The notes beneath the pieces are model-generated. The model was not told the origin of the DNA, searched no databases, and saw only the letters and a list, made by a program, of their open reading frames with translations. Shown here in pieces: positions 18,037-27,524 of a stretch of DNA of 64,000 nucleotides. Made by a program: the position numbers and the translations under genes. Numbering within the stretch: position 1 is the stretch's first letter; each line of letters opens with the position of its first letter. The stretch comes from a bacterium (GTDB lineage Bacteria; Spirochaetota; UBA4802; UBA5550): the NCBI GenBank assembly GCA_024224995.1, contig JAAENB010000323.1:1-64000 (forward strand), written 5' to 3'.

Positions 18037-21000
18037 ATGACGGTATTAAAAGAATTCAGTTACTCTAATGCATTTCAAAGAAGAATAATGTATTTTAGTA
18101 CTTTTTTTACTTTTATAACATTAGGATTTATTGTTACTGATACTTCTATTTCGTTGCTATACTATTTTTATTATTACCCGGTTATTAGCGTTGTTCTTAT
18201 TTCCACGATGATAGGATTATTTACCGGCAGTTTACTGAGCAGGTTCTTTTTTTCGTTTATTCATAGATTCAGGATTTTGTACATAATTTGCGAAGTTTTA
18301 TTTATCGCGTCGTCTGTTCTATATATGCTGAGGAGCATTATTCTTCCCGAAAGCCGGGAACCTTTGCTTTCATTGTTCTTTTATTCCCCCTATAGCATTC
18401 CTGTAATAATGGGATTTATTGCTTTTTTTGGGGGAATGAAAGCGAATTATTTTCTTAAAATAGCATGCGGTGATTTTATTGATGAAAAACAAGGGCTAAA
18501 AAAGTACATTATGTACATTTTGCTGGGGCTTTCAATGGGGATAGTAATGGCAGGAAGTTCCTTCCTGTTTCAATATTTCCCAAAAGGAGCGGGTTTCTCC
18601 ACCCCTTTTGCTGCTCTACCGTTATTTCTTTTGACGTCATTGTTTTTATTAAAACTCCAGTATAATCCGTCACCCCTATTTGCGCAGCAATATAAAGAAG
18701 ATATAGAAGAACCCTTAACGGCCCAGGGACTTCTCAGGGATGACCTGGTATTTACCTATCTAAATTTTTTGTTCATAATCGTATATGTGTATCTTGGATA
18801 TTTGGGGATTATAAAGTTTTATGGGGATTTATTCTATGTAAAGCTGCCTTTTGTCGCGATAACCTTATTTGGCATTTTAATTGGATTTATTATCAGCCAT
18901 ATTTTTAAAACTGCTTTCTGGCATGTTTACACGGAGATGATATTTCCTATTTTTTTTCTATTATTTGTTTTTATGAGTTATACCTTTCATCAAGAGCTTC
19001 CATTCTATTATGGTCTCGCGCTTTTTATACCGGCATCAATAGTTTTTGGATTCTCATTGCAGCATACCGTTAGCAATATTCTCATAAATTATAATCATAA
19101 AAAAAGATTTAATATTATTAGTTTTTCCGTATTAGTGCTTCCAATACCAATAATTATATCGATAAGTTTTATTGAATTTACTTATTTGTGGTATTTTGTA
19201 TTTATTTATTTTTTGGCTATTATTAATGTAATATTTCCGGGAATTCATCTCATAAACAGGGAAGTAAAAGCGTATAAGAAGATAAGTTACTTTGTTTTTT
19301 CTTTAGTCTTTCTTCCTCTTTTGATTTTTATCCATATATATTTTAAGATACCGCTGGATAATAATATTTATGTCACGAAAATTGAAAATTTTGATGAACT
19401 AAAAGGAACAAATTATAATTCGCTGTATATAAAAAATAAAGGAACAGTTTATATGAACGGTTCCCCAATATTTTCCATCTCCGACAATATAATCCGGAAT
19501 ATGAAACGTTCATTAGTGCCGATTCATCTTTATCATAATGATGAAAAGAAAAAAATATTGTTTATTGACAGTAATCAGAAATTTTTCCGGAATCCAATGC
19601 TGGCAAATTTTAAAGATCCTCACCTTCCTTACTCTCTTGACACTCTTACTGATAAAAATGTTGATTTTAATGAACTTCCTTTTTCCGGAAAACAGGAATA
19701 TGTTCCGGAAAGTAATGACCTGTTAACATATTTCAGTAAGAATAAGGGAAAGAACAGGAAAGATTTTTTTACTATTGTTGATATCCCTAATGTGATGGAT
19801 CAAAATCATAATCTTTTCAGATTTTCACATGAGTATTATACTATCGTTAAAAAGAATATGGAGCCAAAAGGACTCTTTATCCAGATTTTTTCTTTAAAGG
19901 ACTGTAGTTCATCTTTTCTCTCCCATGCCGTGGAAAATTTAAAAAAATCCTTTAATAAGCATATCATATACCTGTTTTCCGATGTGCTTGTTATTCTCTC
20001 ATCGGATGATGAAAATGCTTTTAAAATAGACGAAAATGATTACGCCAAATTAACCGGTGTTTTTGAAAAAGATAAGAATTTAAAAAATATTCTTTATAAT
20101 GAGGCCCATGTTGTTTCTCACCTGCTTTTTACTGAGATAGATGAACTGAACTCATTAATTTCGAAATCATCTGTTGATCCCCTGTACCTGTTTAAAAAAC
20201 AGAAAAAACCGGAGTTGGGAAAAAAACAAAAAAAAGAATTTTACGAAAAATATACTGTAGAAAATAAAAAGATTCTGGATTTTATTGATAAAGAAAAAGA
20301 CTATCAGCATCTATATTTTTACCAGAGAGTTAACAATGATCTTATTCGTAACGATGCTATTGTAACTCTTTTTAAAAAGACAGGATTTGCGGAGTCGCAA
20401 GAGAACTACCGGGATGAAACAAATTATCTTTTTGAATTAAAACGGTATACCGGTTATGATTCCGAACTGAGAGAATATCTCAATAAGATATTATCATTTA
20501 AAGAAGAATTTTATTACAGTGCCGCTCTCAGGCTTGAAAAAGATAAAAAGTGGGAGGAGGCCCAGGAGCTTTATAAGGCAATACTTACGATCAATAGCGA
20601 TAATTTTGATGCTAATTACCGGATGGGACTTTTGTGCCTTACCCTTCAAAATATTAATGATTCTTTTAAGTATCTCCAGCATGCGTTACTGCTAAAAAAG
20701 AATGATAGTAAGGTATTATACCAGATGGGAGTATTGCTTTTTTCCAGCAGAAGATATGTTGAAGCAATTAACTATTTGGACCGAGCTATCCGTGAGCAGG
20801 AACGGAGCGCGTCGATATATATGTACCTTGGGCTGTCCTATGAAAAAATAGGCAATCTGAATGAAGCGGAGTATCGTTATACTCAAGCCAGTAAAGAAGA
20901 CGCGAATGATCCCAAGATTAAATCACTATTGGAAAAAATTAGAAAGAAAATAAAAGACCAGGAAAATAGATGGAAATTGCCGGACCGGGCAAACCAGATG

Positions 21001-21207
21001 GAAGTTGAGCAGGGTGAGGAAATTCCTCTGCCCATAAATAAGTCAGCTTATGATATCAGGCTGAAAGATAAAGATGTTGAAAAGATGAGGAAAAGAGGGG
21101 ATGCCGGGAATGCCGGTAACACGCGGTCTTTTCCGAATCCGGACCCAACTCCAACTCCAGCTCCTGATGAAAATACAAATCAGAATAAACCGGTAGAAGG
21201 ACAATAG
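18037..21207 (+). CDS. Polytopic membrane protein with degenerate spermidine-synthase-like domain and C-terminal TPRs
   Basis: 1056 residues, notably AT-rich. About 13 hydrophobic helices fill residues 15-440. Residues 450-690 follow the strand order of spermidine synthase ('SLYIKNKGTVYMNGSPIFSI', 'KKILFIDSN', 'FTIVDIPNV', 'FSHEYYTIVKKNMEPKGLF'). The GGGDG SAM-type loop is replaced by 'FIDSNQKF', and the key acidic residues are not evident, so catalysis is unlikely. Residues 820-975 hold four TPR-like repeats, followed by a Pro/Thr-rich tail ('NPDPTPTPAPDENT'). Active relatives exist as MFS-spermidine synthase fusions; here the domain may only bind a ligand. The small membrane gene at 21224 follows closely. 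Confidence 0.7.
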   Translation: MTVLKEFSYSNAFQRRIMYFSTFFTFITLGFIVTDTSISLLYYFYYYPVISVVLISTMIGLFTGSLLSRFFFSFIHRFRILYIICEVLFIASSVLYMLRSIILPESREPLLSLFFYSPYSIPVIMGFIAFFGGMKANYFLKIACGDFIDEKQGLKKYIMYILLGLSMGIVMAGSSFLFQYFPKGAGFSTPFAALPLFLLTSLFLLKLQYNPSPLFAQQYKEDIEEPLTAQGLLRDDLVFTYLNFLFIIVYVYLGYLGIIKFYGDLFYVKLPFVAITLFGILIGFIISHIFKTAFWHVYTEMIFPIFFLLFVFMSYTFHQELPFYYGLALFIPASIVFGFSLQHTVSNILINYNHKKRFNIISFSVLVLPIPIIISISFIEFTYLWYFVFIYFLAIINVIFPGIHLINREVKAYKKISYFVFSLVFLPLLIFIHIYFKIPLDNNIYVTKIENFDELKGTNYNSLYIKNKGTVYMNGSPIFSISDNIIRNMKRSLVPIHLYHNDEKKKILFIDSNQKFFRNPMLANFKDPHLPYSLDTLTDKNVDFNELPFSGKQEYVPESNDLLTYFSKNKGKNRKDFFTIVDIPNVMDQNHNLFRFSHEYYTIVKKNMEPKGLFIQIFSLKDCSSSFLSHAVENLKKSFNKHIIYLFSDVLVILSSDDENAFKIDENDYAKLTGVFEKDKNLKNILYNEAHVVSHLLFTEIDELNSLISKSSVDPLYLFKKQKKPELGKKQKKEFYEKYTVENKKILDFIDKEKDYQHLYFYQRVNNDLIRNDAIVTLFKKTGFAESQENYRDETNYLFELKRYTGYDSELREYLNKILSFKEEFYYSAALRLEKDKKWEEAQELYKAILTINSDNFDANYRMGLLCLTLQNINDSFKYLQHALLLKKNDSKVLYQMGVLLFSSRRYVEAINYLDRAIREQERSASIYMYLGLSYEKIGNLNEAEYRYTQASKEDANDPKIKSLLEKIRKKIKDQENRWKLPDRANQMEVEQGEEIPLPINKSAYDIRLKDKDVEKMRKRGDAGNAGNTRSFPNPDPTPTPAPDENTNQNKPVEGQ

Positions 21208-21223
21208 CAAGGTACCCTGATAT

Positions 21224-21763
21224 ATGATAACCCGCTTATACTTGTTTCTTACTCAATTCCGGATAGTCATTCCCGCCCTGATTCTCACATCCGCGCTAAT
21301 CCTGGTAACAACGAAACTTGAGGCCCGGATAACCGGAAGCCAGGGAATGGGATTGGTATATCTCCAGTTATCTTTTAATTCTCTTAACTTTCAAGGGGTA
21401 ATCGTTTCCTGGGGAAAATCCGGAGTAGATTTTTTTCTAAAAGTAATATGGGTTTATTTCGCGTATCCGCTGGCATATGCCTTTCTTCTCTCAGCGGCAC
21501 CGGGCTATTTTTTTAGAAAAATGAAATCATTTGATCCCGCCGCAATACCAAAAGCTGATCTATGGTTTATCGTTGTTCCATTTGGAGCTGCTTTGTTCGA
21601 TTTCATTGTATGCTCCCTGTTTTACGTGATTTTATCGCAACGCGATTTTTCGAAAACCCTCGTCACTGCCGCTTCAATAGCCGCTCTTATTAAATGGATA
21701 CTGCTTGCGGTCTCCATGGCCTGGTTTCTCCGGAAATATTTTCAATTTCGTAAGGAAGCCTAA
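21224..21763 (+). CDS. Unrecognised membrane protein, four helices
   Basis: 179 residues with four or five hydrophobic segments (about 12-30, 60-90, 105-130 and 140-168) and a basic C-terminus 'RKYFQFRKEA'. I recognise no family motif. It starts 16 bases after the preceding membrane-TPR gene, so the two are probably co-transcribed and may act together in the inner membrane. Confidence 0.6.
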   Translation: MITRLYLFLTQFRIVIPALILTSALILVTTKLEARITGSQGMGLVYLQLSFNSLNFQGVIVSWGKSGVDFFLKVIWVYFAYPLAYAFLLSAAPGYFFRKMKSFDPAAIPKADLWFIVVPFGAALFDFIVCSLFYVILSQRDFSKTLVTAASIAALIKWILLAVSMAWFLRKYFQFRKEA

Positions 21764-21899
21764 ACTTAAATCCCACCAAGCAGACGGTTTGCTGTTTTTC
21801 CCTGACAATTTAAATTCGTGTTCTTTCTGACTGGACAAAGCTTTTCCTTTTATTCTATGTTAACGCAATATTATTCAAAAAAGGGGGAGGTTTGGAGAA

Positions 21900-24653
21900 A
21901 TGGAGGGAGTAAAATCTATTGAAAATCTACCGGGTGAAAGAACTATTTCCCGAAGGTTTTATCATGAAGGAAGAGAACCAAAGGTTGTCTTTTTTGTCCG
22001 GGATAAAACCTATTCGGGAAAGATCTCAAATTACTGGAGAAACGGCTTTTCCATATCAACAGAGGAAGATCTTGATCTCCAAAAGGACGACAGTATACCG
22101 CTTATTTACCTGGATAAAAAAGACAAAGATTGTTCTGTTCGTAATATGAAAGTGTTGCGATGCAAGTGCAATGAAACCAGCGGTATGTCACAGGTGGATG
22201 TGTATGCCCCGGACCAGGAAACAGAAGAACAGCTTGTTGATACATTCAGGGTCTATATGGAGCAGCCGCCGCCCGTAATAGTTGAAAATTTCGACGACAG
22301 CCGGATTCCAAAATTTTCAGGAAAAGAACATTATTCCGAATGGGCGGTAAATACCCGTCTCATCTGGGCGCGGGGGGTATCGGGTTCACCGCTTGATAAT
22401 ATAACCCATTCTATTTTTAATCCCGAATCATTAGCCGGGAATATAGAAAATTATGTAGGAACCGCGCAAATCCCAATTGGCCTGGCCGGCCCGGTTATGA
22501 TTAATGGAATATACACAAATTCCTATATTCCCGTACCCATTGCCACAACAGAAGGAGCCCTGGTAAGCTCCATATCCAGGGGAGCTATTGTCTGTAATAA
22601 ATCAGGCGGTATAGAAACCCAGGTAACGGGGCAGCAAATGGTGCGGGCTCCTGTTTTCTTTTGTAGTGAAATGCTTGGAGCTATTAACCTGGAGAAATGG
22701 TTCCTGGAAAATGAAGAAAGAATTAGAATTAAAGCTGAGAGTGTTTCGTCCGTAGCAAAAGTAAAAAGGATCATTCCTTTTGTTTTTGGAGATATTGTTC
22801 ATCTCAGGTTTTTTTATCATACCGGGGATGCCGCGGGGCAGAATATGACAACAGCCTGTACCTGGGTGGCCTGTGAGTGGATAGCGAAAGAAATCAAGGA
22901 TGACCCTTTAATAAAGTTCGCGTATTATAATATCGAAGGGAATATGTCGGGAGACAAGAAAGTCAATTATCAGAATTTTCTTCTGGGAAGAGGGGTCAGT
23001 GTTATGGCCACCTGCCATGTGCCGGGTACAATCCTGGAAAAAGTACTTCGTATTACGGTTAAAGATTTTATTCGGGGCTGGAACGCTGCTGAAGTGGGCG
23101 CTCTTTCCGTTGGAATGGTTGGGCTTAATATTAACTTTGCCAATGTCATCGCGGGAATTTTTACCGCTACCGGGCAGGATATAGCAAGTGTCCATGAGTC
23201 GAGCACGGGAATTTTTAAAGCCAGGGAAGAAGGGGACGGAATTCTTTTTACCGCTCATCTTCCCTCACTTGTTATTGGCACTGTCGGCGGCGGGACCAAG
23301 CTCCCAACCCAGAAGGACTGTCTGGAAATAATGGGCTGCTATGGTACGGGGAAATTATTCCGCCTGGCTGAGATTATCGCGGCCACCTGCCTGGCTCTTG
23401 ATATTTCTACGGGCTCGGCTATCGCGGCAAATGAATTTGTCAATGCTCATGAAAAACTGGGAAGGAACAGACCAACAAAGAAATTATCAAAATCGGAGAT
23501 TACCAGCCATTTTTTTAATTCACTGCTGCTTAATAAAGAAAAACGGGTTGTCTCTTTTGAGAGCGCGTCTCTTGAGAATAATTCGGGAATTATCTCTAAC
23601 CTGGTAAAAGAAGATTCCAATAAACTGCAGGGATTGTTTAAATACAATCTTACGGTTAAAACAACGGAAGAAACAAAAACAGTTCCTGCCGTATTAAAAC
23701 TTAAAACCAATGATTCCGAAATAATCGATGTTGGTACGGGACTTGCCCGGCTTTCCGGTGACGACAGGCTTCCCGGTCTTTTTGAGAGTCAAAACCACAT
23801 ATTTGGTTTTGAGAACAGCCACATCCGGGAAATTGAGTTTTACCGGAACGTGAAACCGGAGATACTTGCGTTTTGTCCTGAAATTTATGGGGTTCGGTCT
23901 GAGCCCGGCAGAGAGTTGTTTGCCATTCTAATGGAAGACCTTTCGGAGTGCTCGCATCTTGATACGGTCAATAATCCTTCTCTCTGGGATGAAAGATCAA
24001 TCACAACAGTATTGGAAGACCTGGCATCAATGCATTCTGTTTACCTGGACCGTTTCGAGGATATTCCCTCAATTATGAATGTGAACACTCTTAATACTGA
24101 TGAATTCTGGGGAGCAGTTAATTTTTTAAGAGAGTTAACCGGTTTTAACGCATCCCGGTTTGATCATCTTCTGCCGGAGCATTGTGTCTCTTTATTCCGG
24201 GACTTTTTAAATAACAGTATTGAAAACCTGGAAAAAATGCACGATTTTCCAATGACCCTTACGCATAATGATTTTAACCCCAGGAATATTTGCCTGCGCC
24301 ATACTACGGAAAAACCCCGCCTGGTAATATATGACTGGGAGCTGCCCTGTTTTCAGAATCCACAGCATGATCTAATTGAGTTTCTCATTTACTCTCTTGA
24401 AGAAAATGCCGAAATGGATGAATTCGAAAAATATATCTTTTTCTACATGGAAAAACTTGAGGAGTTTTCAGGAAGAAAATTTTCACCGGAAGAATTTATG
24501 AAAGTGCTTTATTTAAATGCTCTTGAAATCGGGGTTACCAGGTTTAACCTCTATCTTCTTGCTCATAATATTGTCAAATTTTCTTTTTTGGAAAGAGTGT
24601 ACGGCAACCTGGTTAATTTTATTATAAACACCAGTGCCGCTTTGAGTCGGTGA
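21900..24653 (+). CDS. PilZ-like / HMG-CoA reductase / APH-type kinase fusion (paralogue 1)
   Basis: 917 residues in three parts. Residues 15-125 look like a PilZ domain ('RRFYHEGREPKVVF', 'GKISNYWRNGFSIS') whose usual [DN]xSxxG serine is a tryptophan. Residues about 135-535 form a class I-like HMG-CoA reductase: 'ENYVGTAQIPIGLAGP' at 183-198, E218 in 'TTEGAL', 'GDAAGQNM', K353 in 'GDKK', D427 in 'GQDIAS' and H517 in 'AHEKLGRN', so all four catalytic residues remain. Residues 575-900 are an aminoglycoside/choline-kinase-like domain with the Brenner motif H789-x-D791-x4-N796 and D812 in 'YDWEL'. It should reduce HMG-CoA to mevalonate; the kinase substrate is unknown. It is convergent with a paralogue of the same architecture. 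Confidence 0.85.
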   Translation: MEGVKSIENLPGERTISRRFYHEGREPKVVFFVRDKTYSGKISNYWRNGFSISTEEDLDLQKDDSIPLIYLDKKDKDCSVRNMKVLRCKCNETSGMSQVDVYAPDQETEEQLVDTFRVYMEQPPPVIVENFDDSRIPKFSGKEHYSEWAVNTRLIWARGVSGSPLDNITHSIFNPESLAGNIENYVGTAQIPIGLAGPVMINGIYTNSYIPVPIATTEGALVSSISRGAIVCNKSGGIETQVTGQQMVRAPVFFCSEMLGAINLEKWFLENEERIRIKAESVSSVAKVKRIIPFVFGDIVHLRFFYHTGDAAGQNMTTACTWVACEWIAKEIKDDPLIKFAYYNIEGNMSGDKKVNYQNFLLGRGVSVMATCHVPGTILEKVLRITVKDFIRGWNAAEVGALSVGMVGLNINFANVIAGIFTATGQDIASVHESSTGIFKAREEGDGILFTAHLPSLVIGTVGGGTKLPTQKDCLEIMGCYGTGKLFRLAEIIAATCLALDISTGSAIAANEFVNAHEKLGRNRPTKKLSKSEITSHFFNSLLLNKEKRVVSFESASLENNSGIISNLVKEDSNKLQGLFKYNLTVKTTEETKTVPAVLKLKTNDSEIIDVGTGLARLSGDDRLPGLFESQNHIFGFENSHIREIEFYRNVKPEILAFCPEIYGVRSEPGRELFAILMEDLSECSHLDTVNNPSLWDERSITTVLEDLASMHSVYLDRFEDIPSIMNVNTLNTDEFWGAVNFLRELTGFNASRFDHLLPEHCVSLFRDFLNNSIENLEKMHDFPMTLTHNDFNPRNICLRHTTEKPRLVIYDWELPCFQNPQHDLIEFLIYSLEENAEMDEFEKYIFFYMEKLEEFSGRKFSPEEFMKVLYLNALEIGVTRFNLYLLAHNIVKFSFLERVYGNLVNFIINTSAALSR

Positions 24654-24665
24654 ATATCAACAAAT

Positions 24666-24705
24666 AAAAAATTCCCCGGTACAAACCAGTTCCGGGGAAT
24701 TTTTT
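24666..24705. terminator. Bidirectional terminator between the two HMGR fusions
   Basis: A perfect 14-bp stem (24666-24679 with 24692-24705, core TTCCCCGG/CCGGGGAA) has a 12-base loop and A/T runs at both ends. It can terminate transcription from either convergent gene. Confidence 0.85.
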
Positions 24706-24712
24706 AGTATTT

Positions 24713-27493
24713 CTAATTATCTCTTGCGATGGCTAACATGGTCCGGAGAGTTTTATGAATCCGTTCCATAAAAGCATAGTCTCGAACCGTATGAGCCATA
24801 GCGTACATTGGTATCCGGTTAACCAATAAATCCCACATACAGCAGCGGAATCCTTCCCACCATTCAGCAGCATCAATTGTATCTCCTGTGGCTTTTTCCA
24901 GGGCTTTCCGGTGATATTCAACATATCCCTCTACTTCCTCACGAGTTGTATCTTCACTAAGAACAAAAATAAGATACTCAGCAATATCGTGCTGGGGTAA
25001 ATGAATGGTCGCGAGTTCCCAGTCGTAAATACAGACCCGTAATCCCTCATCAGTTTGCCGGTAACCAAGATTTCTTGGATTAAAGTCATTGTGGATCAAT
25101 GTTTTTGGCAGACTTTCAATTTTTGACCACCACCATTCCATTGTATCAATACGGGCTATTACCATTTCAAATTCCATTTCAGAGAACCATTCAGGAAATT
25201 CATTTCGTCCATGGCTGACCAATAATTTCCAGAGAGGAGTAAGCTCCATCATTAATTCTTTTGTCGGATAATCACCAATCCAGTCCATTTCTTTTAATTC
25301 ATCTTCCCGTTTGTACCAGATGCTGTGAATTTCCGCAATTCCATCAATTGCGAGCCTGATGTGTTCAGGAGTAAATCCGGAGACATCATCAGCCGAATCA
25401 AAAAGGACCATATTTTTAAGGTGTTCCTGGGCAATAACATAGGCTTCCTTTTCGTCATTTCGATAGATGCCATAGACTTCCGGAACATAGCGCGTAAAAC
25501 GAGGATCTTTTTGCTTAAAGATCTCAAGTTCCCTGGTATGGCATTTCGTAACACCGGTTCTGCCTTTGGATTTTTTTATTTCCGCAGCAAGACGGGCATC
25601 GCATACCAGGGACAGGGTATGCTGCATGTGGTTAACTTCAACATCCATAGGCTTTACTTTAATCATTGCTTCAATTTTTTTCTTTCCACCGGAAGAATCA
25701 TAATCTATAACATAAGGAAAGAGCCCCAGAAGTTTGTTTACCTGGTTTGAGGTCAGCTTGGTGATGATACTGCTGCCCAGATCATCTCCTTTCACTGCTT
25801 CAACCCCGGTAACATAAAGTGTCTGGTCGTCCATAGTCTTACGCATAATCTCAGTAAGGAATTGTTCATTAATGTCAGTAACTTTTAAGGTATTGACCAA
25901 ACGATTCCTGCCCAGCCTCTCGTGAGCACTGGCAAATTGTCCGCTTGCTATTGCTGCGGCTGTTGACAGGTCGAGCGCCAGGCAATAAGAAGCAATGATT
26001 TCCGCCAGTTTGTGGGAATTCCCCGCCCCGGCACAGCCGATTATTTCCAGGCATTCTTTTTGATGACCAAGGTTGGTACCGCCGCCAACAGTTCCAATAA
26101 CCAGGCTTGGCAGCATCATGGTAGCGTATACACCATCATTTCCTTTTTCCAGGTGGAAGTGCGCCAGGGAAGATTCATGAACACTGGCTATATCCTGTCC
26201 CGTAGAAGCAAACATCGCTGCAATAACGTTAGCAACGTTGACGTTGATACCGACCATGCTTGCCTGGATGCATCCTGCCACCCCTGCATGATAGGTGTCG
26301 ACCAATTGGTCAGGGGTTACTTTAAGGACCGATTGAAGAATGTCCTCAGGGATAAATACTTCTGATATTACCCTGATACCCCGGCCCCTGATAAATGACT
26401 GGTGGGTTACCCGTTTGTCATTTGAGAGACTGCCGTCGATTAAAAATCGCTGGATCTCTACATTCTTAAAATGCTGCATTTGTTTTAATATCCACTTACA
26501 GGTGTTCCAGGTACAGGTTGTGGTCATGTTCTGCCCGGCAGCATCCCCTGTTTCATACATAAAATAGACATGGACATCTCTTCCTACGACAAAGGGTCTT
26601 AATTCTATCAGGTTTGCGAAATTGGAATACTTCTGTACTTCAGCCTTTGCCTCTTCAAAGTGGCCTCGTATCCATTCAGCGAAAAAAAGAGCTGCTTCCA
26701 TATCATAAAAAGAAAAAAGCGGAACACGCATCATTCTTTGCTGAATAACATGCGCTGTCGCACCACCGCTTTTTGATATGGCAATTGCTCCTCTTCCGAC
26801 CGAAGCGACTAATGCGCCTTCCGAAGTCGCCAGGGGAGCGTAAAATACCCCGTTTGCGTTTTTACCATGAATGATCATGGGACCGGCAATTCCTACCGGT
26901 ATTTCAATAGACCCGATGAATGACTCAATATTCCCGGTCAGTTTTTGAGGATCAAAAGATGTAACCTCTACTTTTTCCAGTTTAGCTGATGTTTTTTCGC
27001 GTATAAACTGCAGCCGGTCCTGGCGGGCTTCTTCCGTATATAATCCTCTTCCCGGAATTCGGGGCAGGTTATTGGGATCTATTTCAGGTTCATCGGTTTT
27101 TTGAGTTTTGGCAAAATGATAATAATATACCGTTTCCCATAATACCGCTGCTGTAGCCTCATCGCCACTATGCGTGAAACCAATACGGTATTCTTTTCCT
27201 TCCGCGTTTTCTTCCGTATCTCCGGAATGTTTTTCTATCCAGACAATTTTCAGGTTAAGGCTATTTTGCAAAGAATCATTCAGGTAAAAAGCAGCATTTT
27301 CCAGGTCCATCCCTATTTGAAAATCTTCAACCAGGCTTTTTCCCAGGAGAATACTCAAGCCCCCTTCGCATATATCAAATATATCAAACAGAAGATGCTT
27401 GTCTTTAGTTCGATATCCCAGTTTAAAAGAATATCCTTCTCTACTCAGGCGTCGTTTATATTCCCGGCGGTCATTTTTTATTTTTGTGCTCAT
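24713..27493 (-). CDS. PilZ-like / HMG-CoA reductase / APH-type kinase fusion (paralogue 2)
   Basis: 926 residues with the same three parts as the convergent gene. Residues 8-125 are PilZ-like ('NDRREYKRR', then 'DICEGGLSI', with Cys where the family has Ser). In the reductase domain (about 180-560) E225, K360 ('SNDKR'), D434 ('GQDIAS') and H524 ('AHERLGRN') are kept, with 'ESFIGSIEIPVGIAGP' at 190-205. The C-terminal kinase-like domain has H801-x-D803-x4-N808 and D824 ('YDWEL'). The two paralogues differ widely in sequence, so the duplication is old or they diverged in role. This copy is the last gene of the minus-strand lipid operon, 32 bases after the CDP-transferase/CarS gene. Confidence 0.85.
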   Translation of the reverse strand: MSTKIKNDRREYKRRLSREGYSFKLGYRTKDKHLLFDIFDICEGGLSILLGKSLVEDFQIGMDLENAAFYLNDSLQNSLNLKIVWIEKHSGDTEENAEGKEYRIGFTHSGDEATAAVLWETVYYYHFAKTQKTDEPEIDPNNLPRIPGRGLYTEEARQDRLQFIREKTSAKLEKVEVTSFDPQKLTGNIESFIGSIEIPVGIAGPMIIHGKNANGVFYAPLATSEGALVASVGRGAIAISKSGGATAHVIQQRMMRVPLFSFYDMEAALFFAEWIRGHFEEAKAEVQKYSNFANLIELRPFVVGRDVHVYFMYETGDAAGQNMTTTCTWNTCKWILKQMQHFKNVEIQRFLIDGSLSNDKRVTHQSFIRGRGIRVISEVFIPEDILQSVLKVTPDQLVDTYHAGVAGCIQASMVGINVNVANVIAAMFASTGQDIASVHESSLAHFHLEKGNDGVYATMMLPSLVIGTVGGGTNLGHQKECLEIIGCAGAGNSHKLAEIIASYCLALDLSTAAAIASGQFASAHERLGRNRLVNTLKVTDINEQFLTEIMRKTMDDQTLYVTGVEAVKGDDLGSSIITKLTSNQVNKLLGLFPYVIDYDSSGGKKKIEAMIKVKPMDVEVNHMQHTLSLVCDARLAAEIKKSKGRTGVTKCHTRELEIFKQKDPRFTRYVPEVYGIYRNDEKEAYVIAQEHLKNMVLFDSADDVSGFTPEHIRLAIDGIAEIHSIWYKREDELKEMDWIGDYPTKELMMELTPLWKLLVSHGRNEFPEWFSEMEFEMVIARIDTMEWWWSKIESLPKTLIHNDFNPRNLGYRQTDEGLRVCIYDWELATIHLPQHDIAEYLIFVLSEDTTREEVEGYVEYHRKALEKATGDTIDAAEWWEGFRCCMWDLLVNRIPMYAMAHTVRDYAFMERIHKTLRTMLAIARDN

Positions 27494-27524
27494 TCTCAGC
27501 CCCCTTATTTTCGTATTTTGGTTG

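Noticed and set aside
18037..21207. Active membrane-fused spermidine synthase
   Set aside because: The glycine-rich SAM-type loop and the expected acidic active-site residues are not visible.
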